Positions 46,652-58,298 of a DNA stretch of 64,000 nucleotides are shown here, piece after piece (position 1 is the first letter of the stretch; the number at the start of each line of letters is the position of its first letter). The notes beneath the pieces are model-generated. The model did not search any database. It was not told the origin of the DNA and was given only the letters and a program-made list of their open reading frames with translations. Position numbers and translations under genes: made by a program. The stretch is taken from assembly GCA_963682025.1 (NCBI GenBank), contig OY821518.1, forward strand, positions 32,196,032 through 32,260,031, given 5' to 3'. The stretch is from Cordilura impudica. Lineage: Eukaryota > Arthropoda > Insecta > Diptera > Scathophagidae.

Positions 46652-47447
46652 CAGTGGCTCAAAGTCATAATGGAACAGTTACTAAGAATATATTTAAACA
46701 GAAAAAATAAACACATTTAATAGAGTTTCAAAATCAATGTTTTTTATTAAAGATAATGATGTATAGAATATTCAAAAGCAAACAAATTATTAGCAATTCG
46801 TAAGTGACTTTCATAAATAAAGCTTAAAATAAAAATGGAACAATATGTCATTAAGATTAATATCTTAAAGATTGGACAAAATCAATACTTTGTCGGTAAT
46901 TGAAACGGTTTGCCCACTCCTCGATGAGAGCAGATTTCAAATGGTCACGTTTAGAAATGGAGTTTTTTTTAATTCTTCCTCAATCTAACTCCATACATGC
47001 TCGATGATATTTAAGTCCGGAGACTGGGGCGGCGTTTCCAAAACTTGGGGACATTTATACATTAGTCATTTACGGACATTGTGGGCTTTGTGTTGTGGGT
47101 CATTATCTTGATAGAAGTGAAAACCTTTTTGAATTCCCAATTTTATAATACTGTTTTTCACATTTGCCTATAATATTTTGAGGTTTTCTGGACCTTTATC
47201 GTCTCGCATTCACTGTGGGATTCAAGTTGCTTCTTTGAAGTTCTTCATTCGACTTCCTCCGGACATGCGTGCGACCATCCGATCGAAACACATTATATAT
47301 ACTTTCGGTCGTAAATAAAACTTGATACCAAACGGGAATTTCTTATAGCAACAAAATTTTTTTGAACAGTTTCTTTCTGGCAAATCGGCCATTAAGCCCA
47401 TGGTTGCGTACATTTATACGCACTGTTGCGCATTATCTTATATATAT
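46652..47447 (-). pseudogene. Tc1-like element fragment
   Basis: Terminus CAGTGGCTCAAAGTCATAAT follows TA at 46650. On minus, YQDNDPQHKAHNVR, PPQSPDLNIIEHVWS (third catalytic Glu), then a stop and EEELKKTPFLN mark the C-terminal half of a DD34E transposase with several frame breaks. It is cut at 47447 by the terminus of a DINE-1/Helentron-like element, and no other half was found beyond it. It lies inside the Rat1 intron. Confidence 0.8.
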
Positions 47448-48702
47448 CAAGTAAGAGTGTTAAATTCGGCTGTGCCGAATTTTTTGATACCCTCCACCTG
47501 AGTCTTTAATTTTTAATTTTTAATTTTTAATTTTTAATTTTTAATTATTAATTTTTAATTTTTAGTTTTTAATTTTTAATTTTTAAATTTTAAATTTAAA
47601 ATTTTTAAAATTTTTAAAATTTTAATTTTTAATTTTTAATTTTTAATTTTTAATTTTTAATTTTTAATTTTTAATTTTTAATTTTTAATATTTAATTTTT
47701 AATTTTTAATTTTTAATTTTTAATTTTTAATTTTTAATTGTTAATTTTTAATATTTGATTTTTAATTTTTAATTTTTAATTTTTAATTTTTAATTTTTAA
47801 TTTTTAATTTTTAATTTTTAATTTTTAATTTTTAATTTTTAATTTTTAATTTATAATTTTTTATTATTAATTTTTAATTTTTAATCTTTAATTTTTAATT
47901 TTTGTGTTTTCCATTTACATTTTTCATTATTCATTTTTCAATTTTCATTTTCCAATTTCCATTTTTAATTTTTCAATTTTCATTTTCCATTTTCAATTTT
48001 CAATTTTTCAATTTTCAATATTCATTTTTCATTTTCCATTTTTCAATTTTCATTTTCCATTTTGCGTTTCCAATTTTCCATTTTTAACTTTTCATTTTTC
48101 AATTTTCATGTTCCATTTTCCATTTTTCATTTTCCAATTTCCAATTTCCATTTTTAATTTTTCAATTTTCATTTTTCTTTTTCCATTTTCCATTTTTCAA
48201 TTTTCATTTTTCAGTTTTCATTTTCCATTTTTTATTTTCCATTTTCCGTTTTTCATTTTTCAATTTTCATTTTCCATTTGTCATTTTTCATTTTTCAATT
48301 TTCATTTTTCAATTTCATTCTCGATTTTCCGTTTTGCATTTTCCATTTTCAATTTTCAATTTTTCAATTTTCAATATTCATTTTTCATTTTCCATTTTTC
48401 AATTTTCATTTTCCATTTTGCGTTTCCAATTTTCCATTTTTAATTTTTCAATTTTCATGTTCCATTTTCCATTTTTCATTTTTCAGTTTTCATTTTCCAT
48501 TTTTTATTTTTCATTTTCCATTTTCCGTTTTTCATTTTTCAATTTTCATTTTCCATTTTTCGTTTTTCCTTTTTCATTTTTCATTTTCCATTTTCCACTT
48601 TTCATTTTTCATTTTTCAATTTTCAATTTTCAATTTTCAATTTTCATTTTCCATTTCTCATTTTTCAATTTTCAATTTTCATTTTCCATTTTTCAGTTTT
48701 CA

Positions 48703-48733
<31 letters not shown>

Positions 48734-48750
48734 TTCATTTTCCATTTTCT

Positions 48751-48782
<32 letters not shown>

Positions 48783-49378
48783 CACATTTTACATTTTACA
48801 TTTTTCATTTTACATTTTACATTTTACTTTTTACATTTTACATTTTACATTTTATATTTTACATTTTACATTTTACATTTTACATTTTACATTTTGCATT
48901 TTACATTTTACATTTTACATTTTACATTTTACATTTTACAATTTACAATTTACATTTTACATTTTACATTTTGCATTTTACATTTTACATTTTACATTTT
49001 GCATTTTGCATTTTACATTTTACATTTTACATTTTACATTTTACATTTTACATTTTACATTTTACATTTTACATTTTACATTTTACATTTTACATTTTAC
49101 ATTTTACATTTTACATTTTACATTTTACATTTTACATTTTACATTTTACATTTTACATTTTACATTTTACATTTTACATTTTACATTTTACATTTTACAT
49201 TTTACATTTTACATTTTACATTTTACATTTTACATTTTACATTTTACATTTTACATTTTACATTTTACATTTTACATTTTACATTTTACATTTTACATTT
49301 TACATTTTACATTTTACATTTTACATTTTACATTTTACATTTTACATTTTACATTTTACATTTTCCATTCTCCCTTTT

Positions 49379-49411
<33 letters not shown>

Positions 49412-49977
49412 TTCATTTTCCACTTTTCATTTTCCATTTTTCATTTTTCGTTTTAATTTTTCCTTTCATATTGGCGATTATAACGTGATAACGATAAAAA
49501 AAAATATGTGGCAATACTACTAACATGAGCTATGTTATTGTGTTCTTGGTATTGTTAATATATGTATATGCATAATTTTTTTGTGCCATTTTTTTATGTT
49601 GTTGTACAATTATAATGTTCAACCACTAAACTGTTACAACAAACACACCGAGTTTTATGTTTTTTTTAGAGGTATCTACATATTTTTGCTCGTATCTAAT
49701 CACGATGATGCCCGATTTAGTCAATTTTCAATACCAACCTGCTGGGAATTATGGCAAATCATATTATTGTAGCCTTATCCAGTTAGATGGCTTTTTTTGT
49801 GAATGAGCGTGATTTCAACAGACAGACGGACAGACGGACATCGCTTTATCGACTCGAGCTGTGATAAGGATCAAGAATATATATACTTTATGGGGTCGGA
49901 AATTAGTTTTTCGATGCGTTACAAACGGAATGACAAACCTATATATACCCTCTGCCACTGACGTGTGGAGGGTATAA
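47448..49977 (-). mobile_element. DINE-1/Helentron-like element, copy 1
   Basis: It begins CAAGTAAGAGTGTTAAATTC with hairpin TTCGGCTGTGCCGAA and GATACCCTCCACC. Heptamer arrays follow at 47505-49440, then TTCATATTGGCGATTATAAC and about 0.4 kb of unique sequence. It ends with the inverse of the INE-1 5' block (GACGGACATCGCTTTATCG, AAGAATATATATACTTTATG, ACCCTCTGCCACTGACGTG). It reads 5' to 3' on minus. Copy 2 (52881-56690) has the same order. Confidence 0.75.
47505..49362. repeat. Heptamer arrays TTTTTAA, TTTTTCA/TTTTCCA and TTTTACA
   Basis: Three consecutive arrays share a 7-bp period. TTTTTAA occupies 47505-47900, mixed TTTTTCA/TTTTCCA 47900-48785, and a homogeneous TTTTACA block of about 80 units 48788-49362. 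Because three units equal 21 bp, all three frames stay open for up to 390 codons (FHFTFYIL-type peptides). These are not genes. Copy 2 lacks the TTTTACA block. Confidence 0.95.
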
Positions 49978-51172
49978 ATATGGAGTTGTGTATGTTTGTG
50001 TGCTTGTTTGTTTGTGGTTTATAGGAGACTACACCACTGGACCGATCGTCTTGAAATTTTTACAGTAACTGCCTATCCGGAAGGAGAAATAGGCTATATT
50101 TTTTGATTTTTCAAGTGGGCGTGGTACCTCCCATACAAAGTGAATTTTTAACATATAATATCTGGAGTACTACAACAGCAAGAGTTCTGAAACTATGTAC
50201 ATGTACATATATGAAAAATTCGAAGTTGCGGAAAAATGGGCGTGATCGGACCAATGGGCGTGGTAACCACCATACAAAGTAAATCCTAAATGTCATATAT
50301 CTAGAGTACTGTAATAGATAAAGTCTGGAGACTTTGTGTGAGTTCATAAGTTATCAACGTTAGTACTCGAAAAAAATGGGCGGAATCCGATCAGTGGGCG
50401 TGGTACCTCCCATACAAAGTAAATATATAATGTCATATATCTGAAGTACTGTAATAGTGAAAGCCTTGGAACTCTGTCCGAGTTCATGAGTTATTAATGT
50501 TAGTAGTCCCATAAAAAATGGGCGGCATCGGACCAGTGGGCGTACCCCCATACAAAGAAAGTATTTAACATAATATAATTTAACATAATATAACTATAAT
50601 AGTGAAAGCCTTGGGACTTTGTCTGTTTTCATGACTTATTAATATGAGTAGTCTCATAAAAAATGGGCGGTAGCGGACCAGTAGGCGTGGCACCCCCATA
50701 CAAAGTTAATATTTAATGTCATATATCTATATCTAATAGATAAAGCCTTGGGACTTTGTGTGAGTTCATACGTTATCAACGTTAGTACTTGAAAAAAAAG
50801 TTGGCGGAATCAGATCAGTGGGCGTGGTACCTCCCATAAAAACTAAATAATGTCATATATCTGAAGATCTGTAATAGTGAAAGCCTTGGAACTTTGTCTG
50901 AGTTCATGAGTTGTTAATGTGAGTAGTCCCATAAAAAATGGGCGGGATTGGACCAGTGGGCGTTGTGCCCCCATACAAAGTAAGTATTTTATATATAGCG
51001 AAAGTCTTGCGATTTTGTTTGATTTCGTAAGTTATTAATGTGAGTAATTGCCCAACAAATGGGCGGGAGGGCGTGGCACCTCCTATACAAAAAAATAATT
51101 TTCTACAAAACGTGTTCTCTGCTTTTTATTTCGTTACGAGGGGTGTAGCGAAGCGCATCCGGTTGCTGCTAG
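49978..51172 (+). mobile_element. Helitron-like element with ~140-bp internal repeats
   Basis: About seven diverged units contain CAGTGGGCGTGGTACCTCCC, ATACAAAGTA, ATGTCATATATCTGAAGTAC and GCCTTGGAACTTTGTCTGAG. The 3' end AGCGAAGCGCATCCGG then TTGCTGCTAG before T fits a Helitron terminus. The left border abuts DINE copy 1. Non-coding. Confidence 0.6.
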
Positions 51173-51175
51173 TTA

Positions 51176-51412
51176 TCTATATAATATTAATAGGCTAGGC
51201 GATTTCTTGTGACCGATGTTTTGTTCTGCCGTTTTATCCCGATTTTGACAAAACGTATATTTTTTGAAAGGTATTTCTTTTGAGATGTCCACCAGATTTA
51301 CAGATTTGTAAATTTTTGCCTTTATTTTGAGTAAATTGTATATAAAATTGCTACTAACACATACTTAAAATTATAAAATGCTGTGTGTGTTTATTAAATT
51401 TGTTGATTTGTT
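51176..51412 (+). mobile_element. Helitron-like element C, 3'-truncated
   Basis: 5' TCTATATAATATTAATAGGC through CCGTTTTATCCCGATTTTGA and onward matches Helitron A on the opposite strand. It starts 3 bp after the CTAG end of the preceding Helitron. Similarity fades near 51412 and there is no 3' hairpin. Confidence 0.7.
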
Positions 51413-52029
51413 AGTTTTCTTCATTCACAATAATAACTCAAAAAAAAAACGCTAAAAGGTTCAGAGTAATCGTTACCATATCGTATTTGGCTTGTATTAT
51501 TTTCAAAGGCACGTGAAAAATTTACAAAAATATGCATGTGTTATTACCACTTATCTTATTAAGGTGAACTAAATTCACAAGATGAAAACGTTGGCAACTG
51601 TACAGTAACGCTTCCTAAAACAAGCTTGGAACTCATTCAATATATTGTGCTTATCAATCCAGGCTGTGAGGCGATTTAAAAGCATGTTATTACAAATTTT
51701 GAAGAGTATCAATTAACAACAATCAACGATAATTTGCCGCATATTAGAGCAAATTTCTTCAAAAGCGGTAGCAAAATAGTTTTCTTAAACATGGTAGTAT
51801 AGTTTCTTTAATGAGGATTGTATTTAGAACTGATAAAATCAGAGCATTGGTATAAAATTCATAACACATGCCTTCAGTGGTTAATGGTCAAACTTTATGT
51901 TTTATTTTTATACAGTTTTAAATAGAAAAGTTTCTTTTTTAAAAAAGTGTTAAAGTTAGATCAATTGTACTAATAAAGCAGATATCTTAAATAAAACATG
52001 TGAAAATTCTCTCTATAAAAATAAAAATA
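51413..52029. other. Non-coding stretch
   Basis: No feature recognised. Confidence 0.5.
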
Positions 52030-52432
52030 TTGCACCTGTACCTCTAAAGTGAGTCAACTCAAAATTTTTCAATTTTCACTTTTTGCAAGAAAACGATACA
52101 CAGTGGTCATATCTATCCACTGTAAAAATCTTACACCGGTTTTTCCAGTCTTTCGTAAAAAAATACAGTTGTAACCCCCTTTGTGTTATAAGAGTAGATT
52201 CTTTATAATATACTAAAAAGACATATTTTGAGTTGCACCCAAAAAACTTGCTATTTTTGATGATCGTTGCAAAAATCGCTACTACTGCTATTGTTGTATG
52301 CTTATTATTCGCAATTCTTTACAATGAAACAACTGTTTTTAAATTTTATAGTAAATATTAAAAAAACTGTTTTTTGCCTCTACTGAAAATTTGTAAATTT
52401 TGAGTTGACTCACTTTAGAGGTACAGGTGCGA
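52030..52432 (-). mobile_element. TA-MITE, copy 2, 403 bp
   Basis: Same family as 21200-21600, in reverse. Ends TTGCACCTGTACCTCTAAAG and, inverted, TCGCACCTGTACCTCTAAAG, flanked by TA. The first terminus has C to T at its second base. Confidence 0.9.
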
Positions 52433-52525
52433 TATATATATTTTTTGGTAATTTTTTTTCATTTAAAAAGGTAAGACAATTGCTTAAGGAGTCAATATAA
52501 AAAATTAAATATATTATTTTCAAGG

Positions 52526-52880
52526 ATGGGACGAGCAAAGCACTCAAATCCTGAATTTCTAAGATTTGTCCTTGAATATCTCAAAGACGAGCTAACGTAC
52601 ACCCGAAATAGCCCACAAAATTTAGCTTTCCAGAAAGAATGTGTATAATGCTATCAAACACTATGAAAAACTAAAACCGCAGACAACATTGTTAAAAAAA
52701 AAGCGGAGAAAGAAGACCGAGAAAACCGACCATGCTATATTTCGAATGTGCAAGGGGGATCCCTTTTTGATTGCAGTCAAAATTTTACATTAATTTATCC
52801 ACAAGCACAATTAAAAACAGACTGCGTGAAAATAATTTGTTTGGCCACATTGACAGAAAAACCACGTGTCTAAAAAACAA
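52526..52880 (+). pseudogene. Old Tc1-like transposase, N-terminal half
   Basis: MGRAKHSNPEFLRFVLEYLK begins at 52526. After frame breaks RRKTEKTDHAIFRMCKGDPF matches the second DNA-binding subdomain of Tc1-like transposases. It continues LRENNLFGHIDRKTTCLKNK and is then interrupted by DINE copy 2. The sequence resumes at 56691. Confidence 0.75.
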
Positions 52881-52929
52881 ATAAGAGTGTTAAATTCGGC
52901 TGTGCCGAATTTTTTGATACCCTCCACCT

Positions 52930-53928
52930 GAGTCTTTAATTTTTAATTTTTAATTTCCAATTTTTAATTTTTAATTAAAAATTTAATTTAAAATTTTAAT
53001 TTTTAATTTTTAGTTTTTAATTTTTAATTTTTAATTTTTAATTTTTAATTTTTAATTTTTAATTTTTAATTTTTAATTTTTAATTTTTAATTTTTAATTT
53101 TTAATTTTTAATTTTTAATTTTTAATTTTTAATTTTTAATTTTTAATTTTTAATTTTTAATTTTTAATTTTTAATTTTTAATTTAAATTTTTAAATTAAA
53201 TTTTTAATTTTTAAGCTTTAATTATTAATTTTTAATTTTTCGTTATTGATTATTCATTTTTCATCTTTCATTATTCATTTTTCAATCTTAATTTTTCATG
53301 TTCCATTTTTCAATTTTCATTTTACACTTTCGATATTCCATTTTTCATATTTCAGTTTCCATTTTCCATTTTAAATTTTTAATTTTTTAATTTTTCATCT
53401 TTCATTTTTTAATTTTCGTTATTCACTTTCCACTTTCCATTTTTAATTTTGCCATTTTTCATTTTTCAATTTTCATTTTCCATTTTTCATTTTTAAATTT
53501 TCATTTTCCATTTTTAACTTTTCATTTTTCAATTTTCATTTTCCATTTTTCATTTTTCAATTTTCATTTTCCATTTTTAATTTTTCAGTTTTCGTTTTCC
53601 ATTTTCCACTTTCCATTTTTCATTTTCCGTTTTTAATTTTTCAATTTTCATTGTCCATTTTCCATTTTTCCTTTTTCAATTTTCATTTTTCATTTTTCAT
53701 TTTCCATTCTTCAATTTTTATTTTCAATTTCCCATTTTCCATTTTTCCATTTCCATTTTCCATTTTGCGTTTTCCATTTTCCATTTTTAATTTTTATTTT
53801 TTAATATTCATTTTTCAATTTTCATTTTCCATTTTTCATTTTCATTATCCATTTTTCATTTTTAATTTTTCAATTTCCATTTTCTAGTAGTCATTTTTCA
53901 TTCTTCAATTTTCATTTTCCATTTTTCA

Positions 53929-53959
<31 letters not shown>

Positions 53960-54500
53960 CCATTTTCCACTTTCCATTTTTCATTTTTCAATTTTCATTT
54001 TCCATTTTTCAATTTTCATTTTTCATTTTCCATTTTTCAATTTCATTTTCCATTTTTCCTTTTTAAATTTTCATTTTCCATTTTTCATATTTCAGTTTTC
54101 GTTTCCATTTTCCACTTTCCATTTTTCATTTTTCAATTTTCATTTTCCATTTTTCAATTTTCATTTTCCATTTTTCAATTTCATTTTCCATTTTCCATTA
54201 TTCATTTTGCATTTTCCATTTTTCATTTTTCAATTTTCTTTTTCCATTTTTCATTTTCCATTCTCCATTTTTCATATTCTATTTTACATTTTTCATTTTC
54301 CGCTTTTCATTTTCCATTTTCCATTCTCAATTTTCTATTTTCCATTTTTTCATTTTTCAATTTTCTTTTTTCATTTTCCATTTTTCATTTTCCATTTTCT
54401 ATTCTCTATTTTTCATTTTCCATTTTCCGTTTTTCATTTTCCATTTTGCATTTTTATTTTTCATTCTCCATTTTTATTATCCATTGGAAAATTTCCATTT
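52930..54500. repeat. Heptamer arrays of DINE copy 2
   Basis: TTTTTAA units, then mixed TTTTTCA and TTTTCCA units, in the same order as copy 1 but without the long TTTTACA block. Open frames here are artefacts of the period. Confidence 0.92.
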
Positions 54501-54622
54501 TTCGTTTTCATTTTTTCTTTCATATTGGCGATTTTTTTTATTATAACGTGATAACGATAAAAAAATATGTGGCAATACTACTAACATGAGCTATGTTCTG
54601 TGTTCTTGGTATTGTTAATATA

Positions 54623-56274
54623 CACTCCTTGTCACTTGAATAGGACACCCCCTAAGTGTGTTTGCGATCACCCACTGCTCCCAAACCAATGATAATAGGC
54701 TTATTTTTTTTTTTAATTAAAGATCATTTAATTGCTTTGTCTTAACCAGCAGGAATTCCTCATGGTAAAGCTTTAATCAGTAACAAAAAATTCTTAAACT
54801 CAATCCGCCAAATTCAGGGGCTCAAATTTTGCGTCACTTGAATAGGACAGTTAAACAAAAAAAAAAAACATTTCAGAGATCTCAGATTATTTTTAACATA
54901 AAAATGACTTAAATATAGGGTAATAGGTTTAATTTAGAAGAAATAATTTAATAATGCGTCGAGCCACCTTGATGTTCCAAAACTTCAGTCATCCGTTTTG
55001 GAAGAGATTGATACAAGCTAGCCAAGTAATTTAATGAAATCGAGTCCCAAGCTAATTCGATTGCTGTAACTAGTTCGGGTACACTCGAATATTGCTTTCC
55101 TGCGCCATATATTTCACGTGTCAGCCATCCCCAAACATTTTCGATTATATTTAAATCGGGTGAGTATGGCTGCCAGCTTAAGAGGTCCACATTTTGGCTC
55201 TTTATATAAGATTTTACGACCCGAGCTGTATGTATCGGCGCATTATCTTGTTGATATATCCATGGGAGAGGCCCGAAAAGGTTTTGAAAATATGGAAACG
55301 CCTCTTTTAATATTTCTTTGTAGCACAAAGCATTCATCGTTGATGACATAAATTTTAGTTTGCAGGTGCCATAGTAGGAAATGGCCCCCCACACCATAAC
55401 ACCTCCAGCTCGGCTATGCAGACGGTCCAAATGATGGGGTTCCTTGCGGAGATCATGGAAATAGTAACTATAACCATCTGGGCCTTCTAAATTAAACTTT
55501 TTTTCGTCTGAGAAGACCACTTTATGCCACTGAAAGGTCCAGGCCACATGTTTGCGACAAAAATTGAGGCGTTGCGCTTTTCTTGCCGAGTTAAGGGGAG
55601 GCTTCTTCTTTATTTTTAACCTCTTTAGGTGTTTAGCCTTCATAATAACGCGATGGACAATGGATACACTAGCATTTACATCACATTTTGCACGAATTTT
55701 CGCCACAGAGTCGTGAGAATTTGACGCTTTTCTTAATATGAGGCGTCTTTCCGATTCGGTGAGCACACTGCACGTGCGGCCTTTCATATTTTTTCCATAT
55801 TCAGACTCATTACTTAAGAATCCCGATATGACATGTCGGCTCCTGTTGATTTTTTTGGCTATTTTTGCAATTGATAGGCCAGAGTCCTTGTATGCCTTTA
55901 TTTTTCCTTTTTCCTCTTCAGATAAGGCTTTTCCTCGACCCATTTGAACTTTATATTAAAGACAATAGCCGAAAATCACAAAAAAATTCGATCAGCGAAA
56001 ACTCCGTGAGCATGTGCCAAAGTAGACGATCAAACAAAACGCATGTTCTATTCAAGTGACACAAAAATACTGACTCAATTTCAAGCGAATTCCAACATAA
56101 AACAGGAAAAAAATATAGCGGTTCTTTGCCACAACTTGCAGCTTGTTGCTGAGAGAGATAAATAATTGCACAAAGAGAACGTGCAAAAATTGAGTTATTT
56201 TATCATTTCGCTTTTGAGTTAGAGGCAATTGAAAAAAGAGTATACTGGGTGTCCTTTTCAAGTGACAAGGAGTG
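54623..56274 (-). mobile_element. Complete Tc1-like element, 1652 bp
   Basis: Inverted ends CACTCCTTGTCACTTGAA continuing AGGACACCC (28 bp, one mismatch), flanked by TA. It is inserted in DINE copy 2 in a TATA-rich spot; copy 1 shows the unoccupied sequence near 49555. With an intact transposase it could be autonomous. Confidence 0.95.
54948..55943 (-). CDS. Tc1-like transposase, DD34E, apparently intact
   Basis: 331 codons from MGRGKALSEEEKGKIKAY to GGSTHY, close to the ~340 residues usual for Tc1 transposases. Residues 1-60 hold the first helix-turn-helix (SGLSIAKIAKKINRSRHVIS). Residues 60-110 hold the second DNA-binding part, with a basic KRLKIKKKPP stretch at 107-116. The catalytic triad is D146 (VVFSDEKKF), D233 (YQQDNAPIHTA) and E268 (SPDLNIIENVW). 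Exactly 34 residues separate D233 and E268. GGVMVWGAISYYG is at 180-192. No stop or frameshift, and the start lies 331 bp from the right terminus. It cuts and pastes the element at TA sites. Function in vivo is untested. Confidence 0.93.
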   Translation of the reverse strand: MGRGKALSEEEKGKIKAYKDSGLSIAKIAKKINRSRHVISGFLSNESEYGKNMKGRTCSVLTESERRLILRKASNSHDSVAKIRAKCDVNASVSIVHRVIMKAKHLKRLKIKKKPPLNSARKAQRLNFCRKHVAWTFQWHKVVFSDEKKFNLEGPDGYSYYFHDLRKEPHHLDRLHSRAGGVMVWGAISYYGTCKLKFMSSTMNALCYKEILKEAFPYFQNLFGPLPWIYQQDNAPIHTARVVKSYIKSQNVDLLSWQPYSPDLNIIENVWGWLTREIYGAGKQYSSVPELVTAIELAWDSISLNYLASLYQSLPKRMTEVLEHQGGSTHY

Positions 56275-56691
56275 TATATGCATATTATTTTTGTGGCATT
56301 TTTTTATGTTGTTGTACAATTATTATGTTCAACCACTAAACTGTTACAACAAACACACTGGGTTTTATGTTTATTTTTTAGAGATATCTACATATTTTTG
56401 CTCGTATCTAATCACAATGATGCCCGATGTAGCCCATTTTCAATACCAACCTGCTGGGAATTATGGCAAATGATATTTTTGTAACCTTATCCAGTGAGAT
56501 GGCTTTTTTTGTGAATGAGCGTGATTTCAACAGACAGACGGATAGACGGACATCGCTATATCGACTCGAGCTGTGATAAAGATCAAGAATATATAAACTT
56601 TATGGCGTCGGAAATTAGTTTTTCGATGCGTTACAAACGGAATGACAAACCTATATATACCCTCTGCCACTGACGTGTGGAGGATATAAAA

Positions 56692-57270
56692 AAACAGAAC
56701 GAAACGTTTAAAATTTGGTGTCATAATATTCTTTTCACAGATGAATCAAAGTTCAATCGCTTCGGATCAGATGGCAAAAGGAATGCGAAACGTAATCCAA
56801 ACACAGAATTTGATCCTACACACACATTAAGAATAGTGAAACATTGGGGAGGTTATTTATTAGTTTGGGGAAGCTTCTCTTGGTATGGAATTGGTCCAAT
56901 TACGCGTATAGAGGGCACTATGGATCAAATAGTATACAAAAACAATTTAGCAGACGTTATAATGCCTTATATAGAGGAAGAAATGCCTCTTGAATGGAAC
57001 TTGGTACAAGATAACGATCCTAATCATACTAAAAAAAATCTGTACAAAAATGGATCAGTGACAACAAAATCGACTTGTACAATGGCCCACCCAATCGCCG
57101 GATCTAAACCCGATTGAGAATATGTGGAGCGACATAAACATGTGAATTGATAGAAATAAAGGTACAAATTTAAATCTATTATAGAAAGTAATCCAGAAGG
57201 CATGGAATTCCATACCCCTGGAAAGATGTCAGAAATTTATATTGTCAACGCAGCGTCGATGCACTGCCGA
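56692..57270 (+). pseudogene. Old Tc1-like transposase, C-terminal half
   Basis: It resumes the gene cut at 52880: KKQNETFKIWCHNILFTDES (first catalytic Asp), GYLLVWGSFSWYGIGPI, NLVQDNDPNHT (second Asp), then after a frameshift near 57085 TQSPDLNPIENMWSDI (third acidic residue, Glu), and later WNSIPLERCQKF. The reading CLKNK | QNETFKIW joins across the inserted DINE with little or no target duplication. It is dead. Confidence 0.85.
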
Positions 57271-57659
57271 ATTAACTTAATTATTAATTTTACTGTTTTT
57301 TTTTTTTATAAAGGAAATAAAAGAATTCTTAAGTTTAACTAATGTGTGTTATTTAATTTGTCGATCGAATGGGTAAGTCGTTACGAAAAAATTTAAAAAA
57401 ATCTGAGAAAATTTTAAACTTTTAGTTTCCATTTGTTAAATAAGTCGTCGTGGTTCACAAATATATAAAAGGGTCTGAAAAAAAGTGAGAAGAAAAAACA
57501 TTTGTTGTGTTCATATTTTGTTTTATAAAACGTTCTATTTAAAATGTTGCCATTGTATATTAGTTAGTCAATCCGCTGCACTATGGCGTATTTGTACCGA
57601 AAAGCTGGCATTAAATAAACGGGTCTTCCGATCCGCGGTAATATGTGTACTATATAGTT
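57271..57659. other. Non-coding stretch
   Basis: 3' flank of the old Tc1 element. Its terminal repeat was not located. Confidence 0.45.
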
Positions 57660-58085
57660 TTCGGGATCGTTGATTTCAAATCTGAAGTCAAAATTTCGAA
57701 AATCAAAATGGCGGACCATTTTTTTCAAACCTAAGCGCATTTCCACTAAACTTTGCCTTAAGGGGTTTTCGGTTTCGCTGATCTCAAATATAAATTCAAA
57801 ATTTTAAAAATCAAAATGACGGACACAAAATGGCGGACCATTTTTCTCAAACCTAAGCGCATTTCCACTAAAATCTGTCTTAAGGGGTTTTCGGGGTCGC
57901 TGATCTCAAATCTGAATTCAAAATTTCAAAAATCAAAATGGCGGACACAAAATGGCGGACCTTTCTTCTTAAAACTAAGCGCATTCACACCAAACTTTAT
58001 CTTAAGGGGTTTTCGTGGCCGCTGATCTCGAATCTGAAGTCAGCACTTCAAAAGTCAAAATGGCGGACACATTTACACCAAACTG
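57660..58085. repeat. ~122-bp tandem repeat, 3.5 copies
   Basis: TTTTCGG-TCGCTGATCTCAAA recurs at 57662, 57770, 57892 and 58014. Each unit contains AAAATGGCGGAC(C/A) and AACCTAAGCGCATTTCCAC. Periods are 108, 122 and 122 bp. No coding. Confidence 0.9.
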
Positions 58086-58298
58086 ATTTCCTATCTTAGG
58101 TCCAAATTTGTGTCACTGTGAATTTTTGGTGTTTCGTATTTTAAAAATAATAAACTGAGCATACAAAGAGTTTCATAAAAGTTTAACATGACATTTTGGT
58201 TGAAACTTTTTATAAGAAGCATTTGGTTTTCCGATTTCATTTCGTTTCATTCATTTAAATTTAATCTGAATTTGCTATGGAGCTGGGTTTAACAAGTA

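Larger units (their letters stand above)
52881..56690 (-). mobile_element. DINE-1/Helentron-like element, copy 2, hosting a Tc1 element
   Basis: Terminus ATAAGAGTGTTAAATTC with hairpin TTCGGCTGTGCCGAA; TTTTTAA array 52930-53215; TTTTTCA/TTTTCCA array 53230-54500; unique block; then the inverse INE-1 5' block ending GTGTGGAGGATATAAA. About 2.16 kb remain after removing the Tc1 element at 54623-56274. Confidence 0.75.

Noticed and set aside
47902..49523. Overlapping frames of 179-392 codons rich in FHFTFYIL
   Set aside because: Heptamer arrays produce the same peptide in all three frames. There is no domain and no codon signature.
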